NCBI GenBank assembly: GCA_019240215.1
Contig: JAFAYQ010000073.1
Span: forward strand, 1-64,000
DNA: 64,000 nucleotides
From: Actinomycetota bacterium
GTDB lineage: Bacteria > Actinomycetota > Actinomycetes > Streptosporangiales > Streptosporangiaceae
Direction: 5' to 3'
The notes beneath the pieces are model-generated. The model saw only the letters and a program-made list of their open reading frames with translations. It searched no databases and was not told the DNA's origin. A program made the position numbers and the translations under genes. Position 1 is the stretch's first letter; each line of letters opens with the position of its first letter. Below are positions 7,966 through 16,696 of the stretch, one piece after another.

Positions 7966-8901
7966 ATGTCATTTTCTCCGTCTCGGGCCATCCTCCGCGC
8001 GGCACCGTTCCTGCTGCTGCCAGCGCTGCTGAGCGCCTGCTCCGGATCCAGTGGGGCACCGGCCCGCACCGCTTCTCCCACCGCCTCGGCCCCGGCCCCG
8101 GCCGCCGCAGCGCAGGCCCGCACGGCACAGGCCCTGGCGCAACTCGAGCGCCGGTTCTCCGCCCGGCTGGGCGTCTACGTGCTGGACACCGGAACGGGCC
8201 GGGCCGTGGCCTACCGGGCCGACGAACGGTTCGCCTTCTGCTCCACCGCCAAAGCACTGTCCGCCGGCCTCCTGCTCCGGCGGGACACCGGCGCGCAACT
8301 CGACCAGGACGTGCACTACACCGCCACCGACCTGGTGGACTACTCGCCGATCACCTCGCGGCACACCGGCACGGGGATGAGGCTGCGGGACATCATGGCC
8401 GCCGCCCTGCAGTACAGCGACAACACGGCCGCCAACCTGATGCTGGACCAGCTGGGCGGCCCGCAGCAGGTGCAGACAGCGCTCCGCGGCCTGCACGACA
8501 CCACCACCGACGTGGACCGCACTGAGCCGACGCTCAACGACGCGACTCCCGGGGACATCCGCGACACCAGCACCCCGCGCGCCCTCGGCACCGATCTGCG
8601 CCAGTTCCTCCTCGGGAACGCGCTGACCGTAAGCCGGCGCCAGCTGCTGACGAACTGGCTCCTGGGCAACACGACCGGCGGCCGCTACATCCGGGCCGGC
8701 GTACCCGCCGGATGGAAGGTGGCCGACAAGACCGGCAACGGCGACTGGGGCACCCGTAACGACATCGCGGTCGCCTGGCCGCCCAGCGGCGCCCCGTTCG
8801 TCATCGCCGTCTTGTCCCATCGCGGCTCGGCCAACGCGCCGTCCGAGGACGCCCTGATCGCCGACGCCACCAAAACCGCTATCAGCGCACTTCACCAATG
8901 A
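7966..8901 (+). CDS. Class A beta-lactamase, lipoprotein
   Basis: About 311 residues. The N-terminus is a lipoprotein signal with lipobox LSAC at Cys25, then a Ser/Ala/Pro-rich linker. Class A motifs are complete: S93-T-A-K96, S151-D-N153, E187-P-T-L-N191 (the Glu166/Asn170 pair) and KTG in ADKTGNGD. It should hydrolyse beta-lactams at the outer face of the membrane. ATG 7966 is chosen because it starts the signal peptide; an in-frame GTG at 7924 would add a nonsignal extension. With the upstream LysR gene it resembles ampR-type resistance loci. Confidence 0.9.
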   Translation: MSFSPSRAILRAAPFLLLPALLSACSGSSGAPARTASPTASAPAPAAAAQARTAQALAQLERRFSARLGVYVLDTGTGRAVAYRADERFAFCSTAKALSAGLLLRRDTGAQLDQDVHYTATDLVDYSPITSRHTGTGMRLRDIMAAALQYSDNTAANLMLDQLGGPQQVQTALRGLHDTTTDVDRTEPTLNDATPGDIRDTSTPRALGTDLRQFLLGNALTVSRRQLLTNWLLGNTTGGRYIRAGVPAGWKVADKTGNGDWGTRNDIAVAWPPSGAPFVIAVLSHRGSANAPSEDALIADATKTAISALHQ

Positions 8902-8937
8902 CCGGGGGAAACGCTGCCCGTTTCGAGGAGCACCGGT

Positions 8938-9642
8938 TCACCAGGGCAGTTCGCCCGTGTTTTCCTGGAAGGTGCCGGTGGGGCCGTCCTGGCCGATGGT
9001 CGCCATGCGCACGATGACCTCGACTGCGTCCGCGATCGGCTGGCCGCTGAATCCGTGGGCGCCGGTGAGGTCGGTGGCGGTGAAGCCGGGCTCGACCGCG
9101 TTGACCTTGACGTCCGGGAGGGCCTTGGCGTACTGGACGGTGAGCATCGAGACGGCCGCCTTGGACGCCGAGTAGGTGATCATCGCGGGGGCCTGCGACT
9201 CGTGGCGCTCGGGGCTGGTGGTCGCGTAGAAGGAGCCGAGGGCGCTGGAGATGTTCACCACCACCGGGTTCTCCGATTTGCGCAGCAGTGGCAGCGCGGC
9301 CTGGGTCACACGGATCACGCCGATGACGTTGGTGTCGAACTCCCTGAGCGCCGTCGCGCCGGTGAGCCCGTCGGTACCGATGCGGCCGTCCCAGATGCCG
9401 GCGTTGTTGACGAGGACGTCGAGGTGGCCCTCGTCCTGCTCGATCAGGTCCAGCGCGGTCTGCACGGACGCGTCGCCGGTGACGTCGATCTGGACGAACC
9501 GGCCGCCGAGCCCGGCCGCGGCCGCCTTGCCCCGCTCGCTGTCGCGGGCCCCAAGGTAGACCGTGTGGCCTCGTCCGATCAGGCGGCGGGCGGTCTCGTA
9601 GCCGAGTCCCTTGTTCGCCCCGGTGACCAGAGTCGTGGTCAT
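8938..9642 (-). CDS. SDR-family oxidoreductase
   Basis: 234 residues. The NAD(P) motif TGANKGLG is at the N-terminus, followed by NNAG, the catalytic Ser in NISSALG, and Y-S-A-S-K. The Asp in QIDVT fits the adenine-ring contact. It resembles the small NADP-dependent carbonyl reductase-type SDRs of actinomycetes; the substrate is unknown. It is divergent from the NTF2-like gene, and the GGGTGATC element lies 41-72 bases upstream. Confidence 0.9.
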   Translation of the reverse strand: MTTTLVTGANKGLGYETARRLIGRGHTVYLGARDSERGKAAAAGLGGRFVQIDVTGDASVQTALDLIEQDEGHLDVLVNNAGIWDGRIGTDGLTGATALREFDTNVIGVIRVTQAALPLLRKSENPVVVNISSALGSFYATTSPERHESQAPAMITYSASKAAVSMLTVQYAKALPDVKVNAVEPGFTATDLTGAHGFSGQPIADAVEVIVRMATIGQDGPTGTFQENTGELPW

Positions 9643-9682
9643 GTCAGCGCTCCTTCACGTTTCGTTCCGGCTTACGGCGAGC

Positions 9683-9714
9683 GTCACGCCCAACAGGGTG
9701 ATCGGTCACCGCCC
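9683..9714. promoter_or_regulatory. Shared GGGTGATC promoter element, copy 3
   Basis: GTCACGCCC, then AGGGTGATCGG and TCACCGCCC. It contains the dyad GGTGA-TCGG-TCACC. Of the three copies it is the most palindromic. It lies between the divergent SDR and NTF2-like genes. Confidence 0.45.
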
Positions 9715-9876
9715 GAACTTTGTGAGCCGAAGCGCGGTGGCCGGCTGAGCCCGGTGAGGGTGCGATCACACCATGGAGGCGAAGACCGTTCACCCTGCCG
9801 AGGGCGAGATTGGGCGTGCACCAGTGAGGAGCGCGGCCCGGCCCGGATGGTGGCACGTCAACCGTAGAAGGTGATC

Positions 9877-10311
9877 ATGGAGCAGTCAGTCGAGGCGATG
9901 AAGGCCGTTCCGGCCCGGATGATCGAGGCGTGGAATTGCGGGGACGCCGCAGGATTCTTCGCCGACTTCGCCGATGACGCGGTGTCAGCGGAAGTCGAGG
10001 GAACCGTCTTCCGGAGCCGCGCGGAGATGATCGCGGCCCAGGAGGCGATGTTCAGCACGGTGCTGAAAGGTTCCCGGCTGGTGCGAGGCGAGGTACCGTT
10101 CGCCAAGATCGTCAGCCCGGGCGTCGGCGTGGTCCACCATCGCGTCGGCCTGCTCATGCCGGGCGAGAAGGAGGCACCCGCGACCCGCTTTTCCATGCAG
10201 CTCTACGTCATGGTGTGGCGGGACGACCGCTGGGTGGTCGCGGCGATGGAGAACGCGCGCGTGCTCTCCCTGGAGACCATGGCGGCCATCGAGACCATGG
10301 CCGCCGGATAA
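9877..10311 (+). CDS. SnoaL/NTF2-like protein
   Basis: About 144 residues of the cone-shaped NTF2 fold: IEAWNCGDAAGFFADFADDAV, then VFRSRAEMIAAQEAMF, and a final MQLYVMVWRDDRWVVAAMEN. It is closest in pattern to SgcJ/EcaC-type proteins found in biosynthetic and catabolic clusters, whose roles vary. ATG 9877 has AGAAGG five bases upstream. An alpha/beta hydrolase follows after a 73-base gap. Confidence 0.78.
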   Translation: MEQSVEAMKAVPARMIEAWNCGDAAGFFADFADDAVSAEVEGTVFRSRAEMIAAQEAMFSTVLKGSRLVRGEVPFAKIVSPGVGVVHHRVGLLMPGEKEAPATRFSMQLYVMVWRDDRWVVAAMENARVLSLETMAAIETMAAG

Positions 10312-10384
10312 CTTTCACCCGTCGCCGGCCTTGGCAGCCGTGATCGCCGGGGCCCACAGACCCACGGGCGGCAAAGGAGCGTAT

Positions 10385-11353
10385 ATGAAATACCTCGAGG
10401 CAGCGGACCGCGCTGACGTGTTCGTCCAGCACGCCTTCGACGAGGACACGGCCGATCTCGGCGAGGTCCGCATGAACTTCGCCACGGCCGGCGACCCGAA
10501 GCGGCCTGCGCTGGTGCTCATTCCCGGCCAGAGCAGCTCCTGGTGGTCCTATGAGCAGGCCATGCCCCTTCTGGCCGGGCACTTCCAGGTATTCGCCGTT
10601 GATCTGCGGGGGCAGGGCCGCTCCACCTGGACCCCTGGGCGCTACACCCTGGACAACTTCGGAAACGATCTTGTCCGGTTCATCGACCTTGTCGTCCAGC
10701 GCCCCGCGATCATCAGCGGCCACTCCTCCGGCGGGACGGTCGCGGCCTGGCTGTCGGCCTTTGCCAAGCCCGGGCAGATCCGCGCATCCCTGTGGGAGGA
10801 CACGCCCATCTTCTCCTCGGAGACGAACCCGAGCTGTGGTCACTCAATCCACCAGGGCATCGGCCCGGTGTTCGCCCTCCGGAACAAGTGGCTCGGCGAC
10901 CAATGGTCGATCGGCGACTTCACCGGCATGCAGAAGGCTTTCCCGGTCGAGGTACCCGCGCCGATCGTCAAGGCTTTCGCTGGCTTCAGCCCGGCCAGCG
11001 TGAATCCGCCACAGCGACCGCCGCAGAACCTCAGGGAGTACGACCCGGAGTGGGGCAGGGCTTTCGTGTCCGGTTCTGCGACTGCCTCGTGTGACCACGA
11101 AAACATGGTCGCCCACGTCAGGGTCCCGGTGCTGTTCACCCACCACTTCCGCCAGATCGACGAAAGCACGGGCACGCTTACCGGCGCGATTTCCGATCAG
11201 CAGGTGCGACGGGCCGGAGAACTGGTCACCGCGGCCGGGCAGCCGTTCACATACCGCTCGTTCCCGCAGATGCCGCACGCGATGCACGAGTACGCCCCCG
11301 ACACTTACGCGAGCACGCTAACTGACTGGGCCGCCACGCTCGACCCCGACTGA
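10385..11353 (+). CDS. Alpha/beta hydrolase
   Basis: 322 residues with a complete catalytic set: nucleophile elbow GHSSGG, HFRQIDE in the acid region, and His in PQMPHAMHEY. The N-terminal core pattern VLIPGQSSSWWSYEQ and AVDLRGQGRS is typical of esterase/haloperoxidase-type hydrolases. ATG 10385 follows AAAGGAGCGTAT; an upstream in-frame ATG at 10331 has no such site. It lies between the NTF2-like gene and the second GMC flavoprotein. Confidence 0.88.
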   Translation: MKYLEAADRADVFVQHAFDEDTADLGEVRMNFATAGDPKRPALVLIPGQSSSWWSYEQAMPLLAGHFQVFAVDLRGQGRSTWTPGRYTLDNFGNDLVRFIDLVVQRPAIISGHSSGGTVAAWLSAFAKPGQIRASLWEDTPIFSSETNPSCGHSIHQGIGPVFALRNKWLGDQWSIGDFTGMQKAFPVEVPAPIVKAFAGFSPASVNPPQRPPQNLREYDPEWGRAFVSGSATASCDHENMVAHVRVPVLFTHHFRQIDESTGTLTGAISDQQVRRAGELVTAAGQPFTYRSFPQMPHAMHEYAPDTYASTLTDWAATLDPD

Positions 11354-11449
11354 GGACCGGCATGAGGACATGCGGTGCCGCCCGTCGGGCAGCGCTCCGC
11401 GCTCGACGACGAGTCCGCCCGTGCACGTTTCACGAGGGAGGAACCCGAG

Positions 11450-12972
11450 GTGGACAAGTTCGATTTCGTGGTCGTAGGCGGCGGGACGGCCGGGTGCGTA
11501 CTGGCCGCCCGTCTGTCCGAGGACCCCCGGGCGTCGGTGCTCTTGCTGGAAGAAGGAGCGGCCGCGCCCCCGCGGACGCGGCCGATCCGCAGGCGTGGAT
11601 GTCTTTGTGGGCATCCCCGGCCATCACCGGCGGGGTGCCGCCGGGCCAGCCGGTCACGAGTTCCACCGATCCGATCCGACGCGGCCGGGTGCTGGGCGGC
11701 TCGTCGGCGATCAACACCATGATCTTCGTGCGCGGCCACCGGTCCAGTTACGACCGTTGGCCTGAATCGGGCGCCACGGGATGGGGCTTCGCTGACCTGC
11801 TGCCGTACTTCATGCGCACCGAGACCGCCCCGGGCCGTGACCCCGCGGTCCGCGGAACTTCCGGACCGCTGACCGTTGCCCCGGCGAACCCACTGAGCCT
11901 GGTGTTTGAGGCTTGCCTCGAAGGGGCCGAGGAAGCGGGGCACCGCCGGGCGGGCGACATCAGCGGCGGGCTGGAAGAGGGCTTCGGCCCACCGGACCTG
12001 AACATCGTCGCGGGCCGCCGCCAGAGCGCCGTCGATGCGTACCTGACACCGGCGGCGCGCCGCGGCAACCTCCGTGTCGTGACCGGGGCGCTCGTCCACC
12101 GTGTCCTGGTGCACCGGGATCGCTGCGATAGCGTCGAGTACAGCGTGGGCGGCGAACTAGTCCGGGCCGGGTGCACGGGAGAAGTGGTGCTCGCCGCGGG
12201 CGCCATCGGCTCGCCTCAGCTGCTGCAGCGCTCGGGGATCGGCCCGGCCGCCGCGCTCCGCCCGCACGGCATCCAGGCGGTCGTAAACCTGCCCGGTGTC
12301 GGTGAAGACCTGCAGGATCACCCCGGCGTGAGCCTGGTCTACGCCCCCGGCCAGCCGCTGATGGCAGGAAGGTTCAACCGCGCTGAGGTGCTGGGCCTGC
12401 TGCCCAACGATCCGGATGTGGGCTACCCCGACCTGCAGATCGCGTTCACCAACTTTCCGGTGCCCTCGCCCGGCGATGGCGGGCCGCAGGCGGTCCTCGT
12501 GGTCCTGGTCGCGCTGATGCAACCGTTCAGCCGGGGAACGGTCCGGCTGGCCAGCGCCAGCCCCGACGCGGCCCCCGTGGTAGCCCCGCGCTACCTGACC
12601 GACTCCCGCGACCTCGACGCTACCGTCAGGGGCCTGAAAATAGCCCGGGACATCCCGCGGACCAGAGCCCTGAAACCCTGGCTCGCGCAGGAAATCGCAC
12701 CCAGCCCCGACACCAGAGACGACGCGGCACTGCGCACCTACGCCACCGCGGCGGTCCTCTCCTGCAATCACCCAGTGGGCACCTGCCGGATCGGGACCGA
12801 CGACCTGGCAGTGGTCGACCCCGAACTGCGGGTACACGGCGTCAGCGGGCTCCGGGTCGCCGACGCGTCCGTCATGCCATCCATCGTCTCCGCCAACACC
12901 AACGCCACGGTCTACGCCATCGCCGAACGGGCCGCGGAAATGATACGGCTGGCCCACGAGAACGGGCGTTAA
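11450..12972 (+). pseudogene. GMC-family FAD oxidoreductase with one frameshift
   Basis: Starts at GTG 11450 behind GGGAGGAAC with the FAD motif [18 protein letters not shown]. Near 11570, in or beside the CCCCC run, the reading must slip by one missing base to continue as [13 protein letters not shown]. The rest is continuous: [24 protein letters not shown], then CNHPVGTCRIG and VSANTNATVYAIAERAA. About 507 residues if restored. The family oxidises alcohols with FAD. Either the gene is inactive or the sequence has a homopolymer error. It is a second, divergent relative of the broken GMC gene at 617-2176. Confidence 0.85.
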
Positions 12973-13053
12973 ACAGCGGTCAAGGCCTGAATAACTATTG
13001 ACTGGTCTGAGCAAGTTCTGCTGGCCGAACGGCCATCCTCTCGAGGGAGCACC

Positions 13054-13866
13054 TTGGATTCAGGCGATACGGCGCAGCGCAGCCTCGAACACTGGAGCGA
13101 GTGGGGCCTTCCCGAGATGGAGAAGTTCTACGCGCTCGCCACGGAGGACTACCGCCAGCTCGCGCTCGCGGCTGACTGGGCGGCGCTGCTCGGTGAACGC
13201 GCCCACCCGGGATGGTCGCTCCTCGATGTCGCCTGCGGCAGCGGCAAGTTCCCGACGGCCCTGGTGAAGTACACCGCGGCCGCATCGCTTCCTGGCGTCG
13301 CCTACGACCTGCTGGACCCGTCAGCCTTCTCCATAGCCACGGCTCGCGCCGCCCTCGCACCTCCGTTCATGGCCCGCAACGACCTGGTGATGCCCTTGCA
13401 GGAACTTCCCAGCTCCTGCGGCCCCTATGACGTCGTCTGGGCGACCCATGCCCTCTACGCCCTCCCACCCGCCGAACTTGACGCCGCCATGGCGCGTTTC
13501 GCGCTGGCCCTGGCCCCAGGAGGTCTGGGGTTCGTCGCGCAAGCGACGGCCCGCTCGCACTACCTGGCGTTCTACGACGCCTATCGGGCCGGGGTCCGGG
13601 ACGCGACTCCCTACACCACGGCCGAGCAGGTGGCGGCTTCCTTGCGCACCGCAGGCATGAACGTCCGTGAACAGGTGATCAGCTATGAGACGGGAACCAG
13701 CGACCGGGACGCCGCCGAGGGTTTCCTCCAGCGCTGCGCCTTCGACGACACCGTGAGCATCGAGGAGATGGAGGCCGCACCGATCCTGGGCGAGTACCTG
13801 GCGTCATGCCGGCGCCCCGATGGGTCCTACGTGTTCAGTAACGAAGTGGCCCTGCTGTGGATGTGA
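13054..13866 (+). CDS. Class I SAM-dependent methyltransferase
   Basis: 270 residues. SAM motif I is LLDVACGSGKFP; motif-II-like YDVVWATHALYAL and a post-motif block APGGLGFVAQA follow. The fold is a small-molecule methyltransferase; the substrate is not deducible. The start is TTG 13054 with GAGGGAG seven bases upstream. A GC-rich hairpin at 13885-13911 follows the stop. Confidence 0.85.
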   Translation: MDSGDTAQRSLEHWSEWGLPEMEKFYALATEDYRQLALAADWAALLGERAHPGWSLLDVACGSGKFPTALVKYTAAASLPGVAYDLLDPSAFSIATARAALAPPFMARNDLVMPLQELPSSCGPYDVVWATHALYALPPAELDAAMARFALALAPGGLGFVAQATARSHYLAFYDAYRAGVRDATPYTTAEQVAASLRTAGMNVREQVISYETGTSDRDAAEGFLQRCAFDDTVSIEEMEAAPILGEYLASCRRPDGSYVFSNEVALLWM

Positions 13867-13884
13867 ACCCGGGGAGTTCCGCGC

Positions 13885-13911
13885 TCCCGCCGGCCAACCG
13901 TGACGGCGGGA
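13885..13911. terminator. Hairpin after the methyltransferase gene
   Basis: TCCCGCCG, eleven bases, CGGCGGGA: an 8-base perfect stem 18 bases after the stop. There is no T tract, as is common in actinomycetes. Confidence 0.5.
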
Positions 13912-13956
13912 TTGACCAGGACTGGGCTGGTGGCCGGCCCTGGCCTCCCCGACGTG

Positions 13957-13998
13957 GACCCCGCAAGGTCAAGCGCATCCTCGGCCAAGCCGCACGAT
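13957..13998 (+). repeat. Remnant of a DUF2637 gene tail, copy 1
   Basis: CCGCAAGGTCAAGCGCATCC and the following CTCGGCCAAGC match the 3' end of the DUF2637 gene at 16511-16556 and the tail at 55684-55738. It reads PRKVKRILGQAA in one frame but lacks the terminal stop. It is a fossil of an integrative-element gene between the methyltransferase and the hydratase. Confidence 0.55.
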
Positions 13999-14021
13999 GC
14001 GTCCAGCAGGCACCGACGGCT

Positions 14022-14903
14022 TCAGTCGCGTGACGGACCAGTCGAGGGTGCGGCGGGCAGGTCTTCCGGGCTGGGCGGCGCGAAGCGGGGTGGGCGGCGC
14101 TCGGCCATGGCCCGGACACCTTCGCTGAAGTCGGGGCGCTGCATGTACTCGCCGATGAGTTCCTTGGAGGAATCGACGGCGGCGCCGACGTCGTGGCGGA
14201 GGAGTTCGGCGTAGAGCTGGCGCTTGGCGACGGTGGCCGACGCGGGTGAGACGTCGTGAGCCAGGTAGGCGGCGACCTCGTAGGCGCGGTCAAGTACCTG
14301 GCCGGCGGGGACGACGTCGTTGAGGTAACCGATCTCCTTCATCTCTTCGGCCAGCAGCACCCGGCCGGTGAACAGGATGTCGGCGGCGTGGGTGATGCCG
14401 ACCATGCGGGGCAGCAGCCAGGCCAGGCCGTACTCGGCCGGGAGGCCGAGCCGGGGTGTCGAGGTGGTGAACTTGGCGCCGGCGGCCGCGTAGCGCAGGT
14501 CGCAGAAGCCGGCGATCGCTACGGCGATACCCGCGCAGGCCCCGTTGATGGCAGCGATCACCGGGACCCGCAGGCCCCAGTGCCAGACCATGTCGTGGTC
14601 GAACTCGGGGCGGATCCCGTGCCCGGGCCTGGCGTTCTCGGCCAGGTTGACCGTGGACAGGTACTCCTGGTCGGTCTCGGTGTAGAACCCGAGCGCCTTG
14701 GCGTCGGCGCCCACACAGAACTGCCGGCCGGACCCGGTCACCACCACCGCCCGGACCGCCGGGTCGGCGTCGAGCTTGGCCATCAGGTAGCGGTACTCGG
14801 TGTTCATGCGGTTGGTCCAGGAGTTGCCGCGGCCGGGCCGGTCGAGCCAGACCGTCGCCACTCCGTCGTCGCGGACCTCGCAGCGAGTGACCTTAAGTTC
14901 CAT
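14022..14903 (-). CDS. Enoyl-CoA hydratase/isomerase family protein
   Basis: About 293 residues of crotonase fold. The oxyanion-hole pieces are SGRQFCVGADAKAL and INGACAGIAVAIAGFCD, and the C-terminal region has AEEMKEIGYLNDVV. The usual hydratase Glu pair is not obvious (RLGLPAEYGLAWLL carries one Glu), so isomerase or other crotonase chemistry is possible. ATG 14903 has AGGGAG upstream. It follows the truncated thioesterase gene by 13 bases on the same strand. Confidence 0.88.
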   Translation of the reverse strand: MELKVTRCEVRDDGVATVWLDRPGRGNSWTNRMNTEYRYLMAKLDADPAVRAVVVTGSGRQFCVGADAKALGFYTETDQEYLSTVNLAENARPGHGIRPEFDHDMVWHWGLRVPVIAAINGACAGIAVAIAGFCDLRYAAAGAKFTTSTPRLGLPAEYGLAWLLPRMVGITHAADILFTGRVLLAEEMKEIGYLNDVVPAGQVLDRAYEVAAYLAHDVSPASATVAKRQLYAELLRHDVGAAVDSSKELIGEYMQRPDFSEGVRAMAERRPPRFAPPSPEDLPAAPSTGPSRD

Positions 14904-14916
14904 GGCTTGCTCCCTC

Positions 14917-15627
14917 TCAGCCTTGGGCTGGTCTGGCCACCGCGCCGACCGGCGAGCGCAGAGTGACGGTCGCGGTGGTGCACAGGGCACCGGCCGCGTT
15001 CCTCACGTCCACTCGCGCGACGCCGAGCGATCGCCCCTGGTGGACGACCTCTGGCTCGAAGCTCAACTCCCCCGTGGCCGGCCGCAGATAAGTTACCCGG
15101 ACGGATGCGACGTCCAGCCCCCGGCCAAGGAAGATCTGCTCGGCCGACATGACGGCCAGGGTCAGCAGCACCCCACCGTGGGTCACACCCTGCGGATTGC
15201 CGAGATCGGCGCGGGGAGGCAGCCGCAGACCGCCAGCATCACCCAGGTGCACCTGAAGCAGGTCGGCCAGGCAGCGGCCGCGCTCGATCACGTCAGCCAG
15301 CTCCGGCGGATCGACGACCTCGGCCGGAACGCCCGGGGTGAAACGGGCCCACGTGGTGGCGACGGCCAGGCAGCGGCCGGTGACGTCGCGAACCTCGGCC
15401 CGGGCCAGGCCACCCGCGTCGTCGATGAGTACGGGCGAGGCGGTCACGGCTACCAGTTGCCCGTCGGCCGGTACGGGCCGGGTGACGTCGATATTCAGCT
15501 CAGTGGTGACCGACCACTGTCCGGGCAATCGCCGGATCAGTACCGCCTGGCCGAGGACATCATCCAGCAGCACGCCCAGCCCGCTTGAACAGTCCCTTGA
15601 CCCTGCGCTGGCCCCCGGGAAGCGCAC
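14917..15627 (-). CDS. Double hot-dog thioesterase, N-terminally truncated
   Basis: 236 residues with two hot-dog units. The second is complete (GNPQGVTHGGVLLTLAVMS, then LDVASVRVTYLRP). The first begins abruptly at SGLGVLLDDVLGQAVL, which is the middle of the central helix; the preceding strand and HGG segment are missing. The first possible start is GTG 15627, with no ribosome site and a stop four codons upstream. The gene probably lost its 5' end when the element to its right inserted. Relatives hydrolyse acyl-CoA, fitting the adjacent crotonase. Confidence 0.7.
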   Translation of the reverse strand: MRFPGASAGSRDCSSGLGVLLDDVLGQAVLIRRLPGQWSVTTELNIDVTRPVPADGQLVAVTASPVLIDDAGGLARAEVRDVTGRCLAVATTWARFTPGVPAEVVDPPELADVIERGRCLADLLQVHLGDAGGLRLPPRADLGNPQGVTHGGVLLTLAVMSAEQIFLGRGLDVASVRVTYLRPATGELSFEPEVVHQGRSLGVARVDVRNAAGALCTTATVTLRSPVGAVARPAQG

Positions 15628-15764
15628 ATTCGCAGGTCAGAATGGCAATTCTGGCTGGCTACGTCCGGCCGCGCAGTCGCTTGATCGCGACGTCTCTTGA
15701 TCTTGGATTTTAATCTCTGGATCTTGAGAGGGACGTTCGAAATAATGCTCTGAACTGTGAAGCT
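15628..15764. other. AT-richer junction region
   Basis: This stretch is clearly AT-richer than its surroundings (TTGATCTTGGATTTTAATC). It contains a perfect dyad CAGAAT-GGCA-ATTCTG at 15638-15653. It joins the broken thioesterase gene to the integrative-element remnant and may hold the old attachment site. Confidence 0.4.
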
Positions 15765-16004
15765 ATGGTGATTCGAACCCCAGACCTCTTCCTGCCATGG
15801 ACGCAGGTTCCGTCCGAGGGGGTCGGGCATCGCCCCGACGTGGTCGATGACGGGTGCGGGGTGTGGACTGTCTCTGGATGGCCTGGGCGGGTGTTCACCC
15901 GGAACCAGGCGATCACGGCCATGCTCCTCGCGGAGCGGCTCGCCGCCGGATTCGGCGACGATGATCCGTTCGTCACTGGGTGGCGCGAGGAACTGGCGCG
16001 GTGA
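15765..16004 (+). CDS. Small integrative-element protein upstream of the DUF2637 gene
   Basis: 79 residues ending RNQAITAMLLAERLAAGFGD then DDPFVTGWREELAR. Short proteins of this kind precede DUF2637 genes in actinobacterial integrative and conjugative elements; the function is unknown. It overlaps the DUF2637 start by 4 bases (GTGA). The first codons overlap a sequence resembling a tRNA T-arm on the minus strand (GGTTCGAAT at about 15771-15779). Confidence 0.55.
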   Translation: MVIRTPDLFLPWTQVPSEGVGHRPDVVDDGCGVWTVSGWPGRVFTRNQAITAMLLAERLAAGFGDDDPFVTGWREELAR

Positions 16005-16555
16005 CCGATCGGCTCATCCGGATCACCACCGCGATCGCGGTGATGGCGGTGGCTCTCGTCGCCGCGGTCATCTCCTACCAGCACGCGTACGAGCTGGTGT
16101 GCTCGCCCGGGGAGTCCGGTCTGACGGCGCGGCTGGTCCCGTTCACCGTGGACGGATTGATCTGGGCGGCATTCATGGTGGTGCTGGACGCCAGCCGCCG
16201 GGGCCAGCCGGTACCACGGCTGGCGGCCTGGAGCCTGGGCGCCTGCGCCACCGTCGGCGCCAACCTGGGCGCACGGGGTGGGGCAGGGGCCGGTCGGCGC
16301 GCTGGTCAGCGCCTGGCCCGCACTGGCACTGGTCGGCTCATTCGAGCTACTGATGCTGCGGAGGCAGGTTGCGAAGCTCGGCACCAGGCTGAACCGCCAC
16401 TGGCGCACGAAGCACCACTAGAGCTCCCAGCTGCACCAACGCTGGAGCAGACCATCCGCGCTCGCCATGAGGCGGGCCGTAGCCAGCGCGCCATCGCTCG
16501 TGAATTCAACATCGACCGCCGCAAAGTCAAGCGCGTGCTCGACCAAGCGGCTTAG
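16001..16555 (+). pseudogene. DUF2637 (Spd-like) membrane protein gene, two frameshifts
   Basis: Begins at GTG 16001 behind CGAGGAA. The first part, ITTAIAVMAVALVAAVISYQHA with FTVDGLIWAAFMVVL, gives two membrane segments typical of DUF2637. Near 16268 an extra G in a GGG run shifts the true frame to HGVGQGPVGALVSAW, WPALALVGSFELLML. A compensating one-base loss near 16400-16420 brings back the C-terminal HTH-like end SQRAIAREFNIDRRKVKRVL. DUF2637 proteins belong to plasmid transfer/spread regions of actinobacterial elements. No integrase, Rep or Tra gene remains next to it. Confidence 0.7.
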
Positions 16556-16567
16556 CACAGTCAGCAG

Positions 16568-16696
16568 GTGATTGAGGCCAACTGCCGCGTCGCTGTCCCA
16601 GACGACGCCGGGCTGGCCACGGACTGCGGCCGACCGGTCGACGTGGGCTCGCTGACCCGGGTGCCCGGCTACGACGACGTCCGCATTAAGGGCTGA
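16568..16696 (+). other. Unrecognised coding remnant
   Basis: A 42-codon open stretch from GTG 16568 to TGA 16694-16696 that looks protein-like (DAGLATDCGRPVDVG, RVPGYDDVRIKG). It has no recognisable domain or ribosome site, and probably is the 3' end of a lost gene at the right edge of the element remnant. The aldo/keto reductase on the other strand overlaps its last 28 bases. Confidence 0.25.

Noticed and set aside
15755-15830. tRNA gene on the minus strand (T-arm-like GGTTCGAAT and a CCTGC/GCAGG stem)
   Set aside because: No matching 5' acceptor strand or D-arm could be found, the T-stem has a mismatch, and the stretch is coding on the plus strand. Kept only as a possible attachment-site trace.
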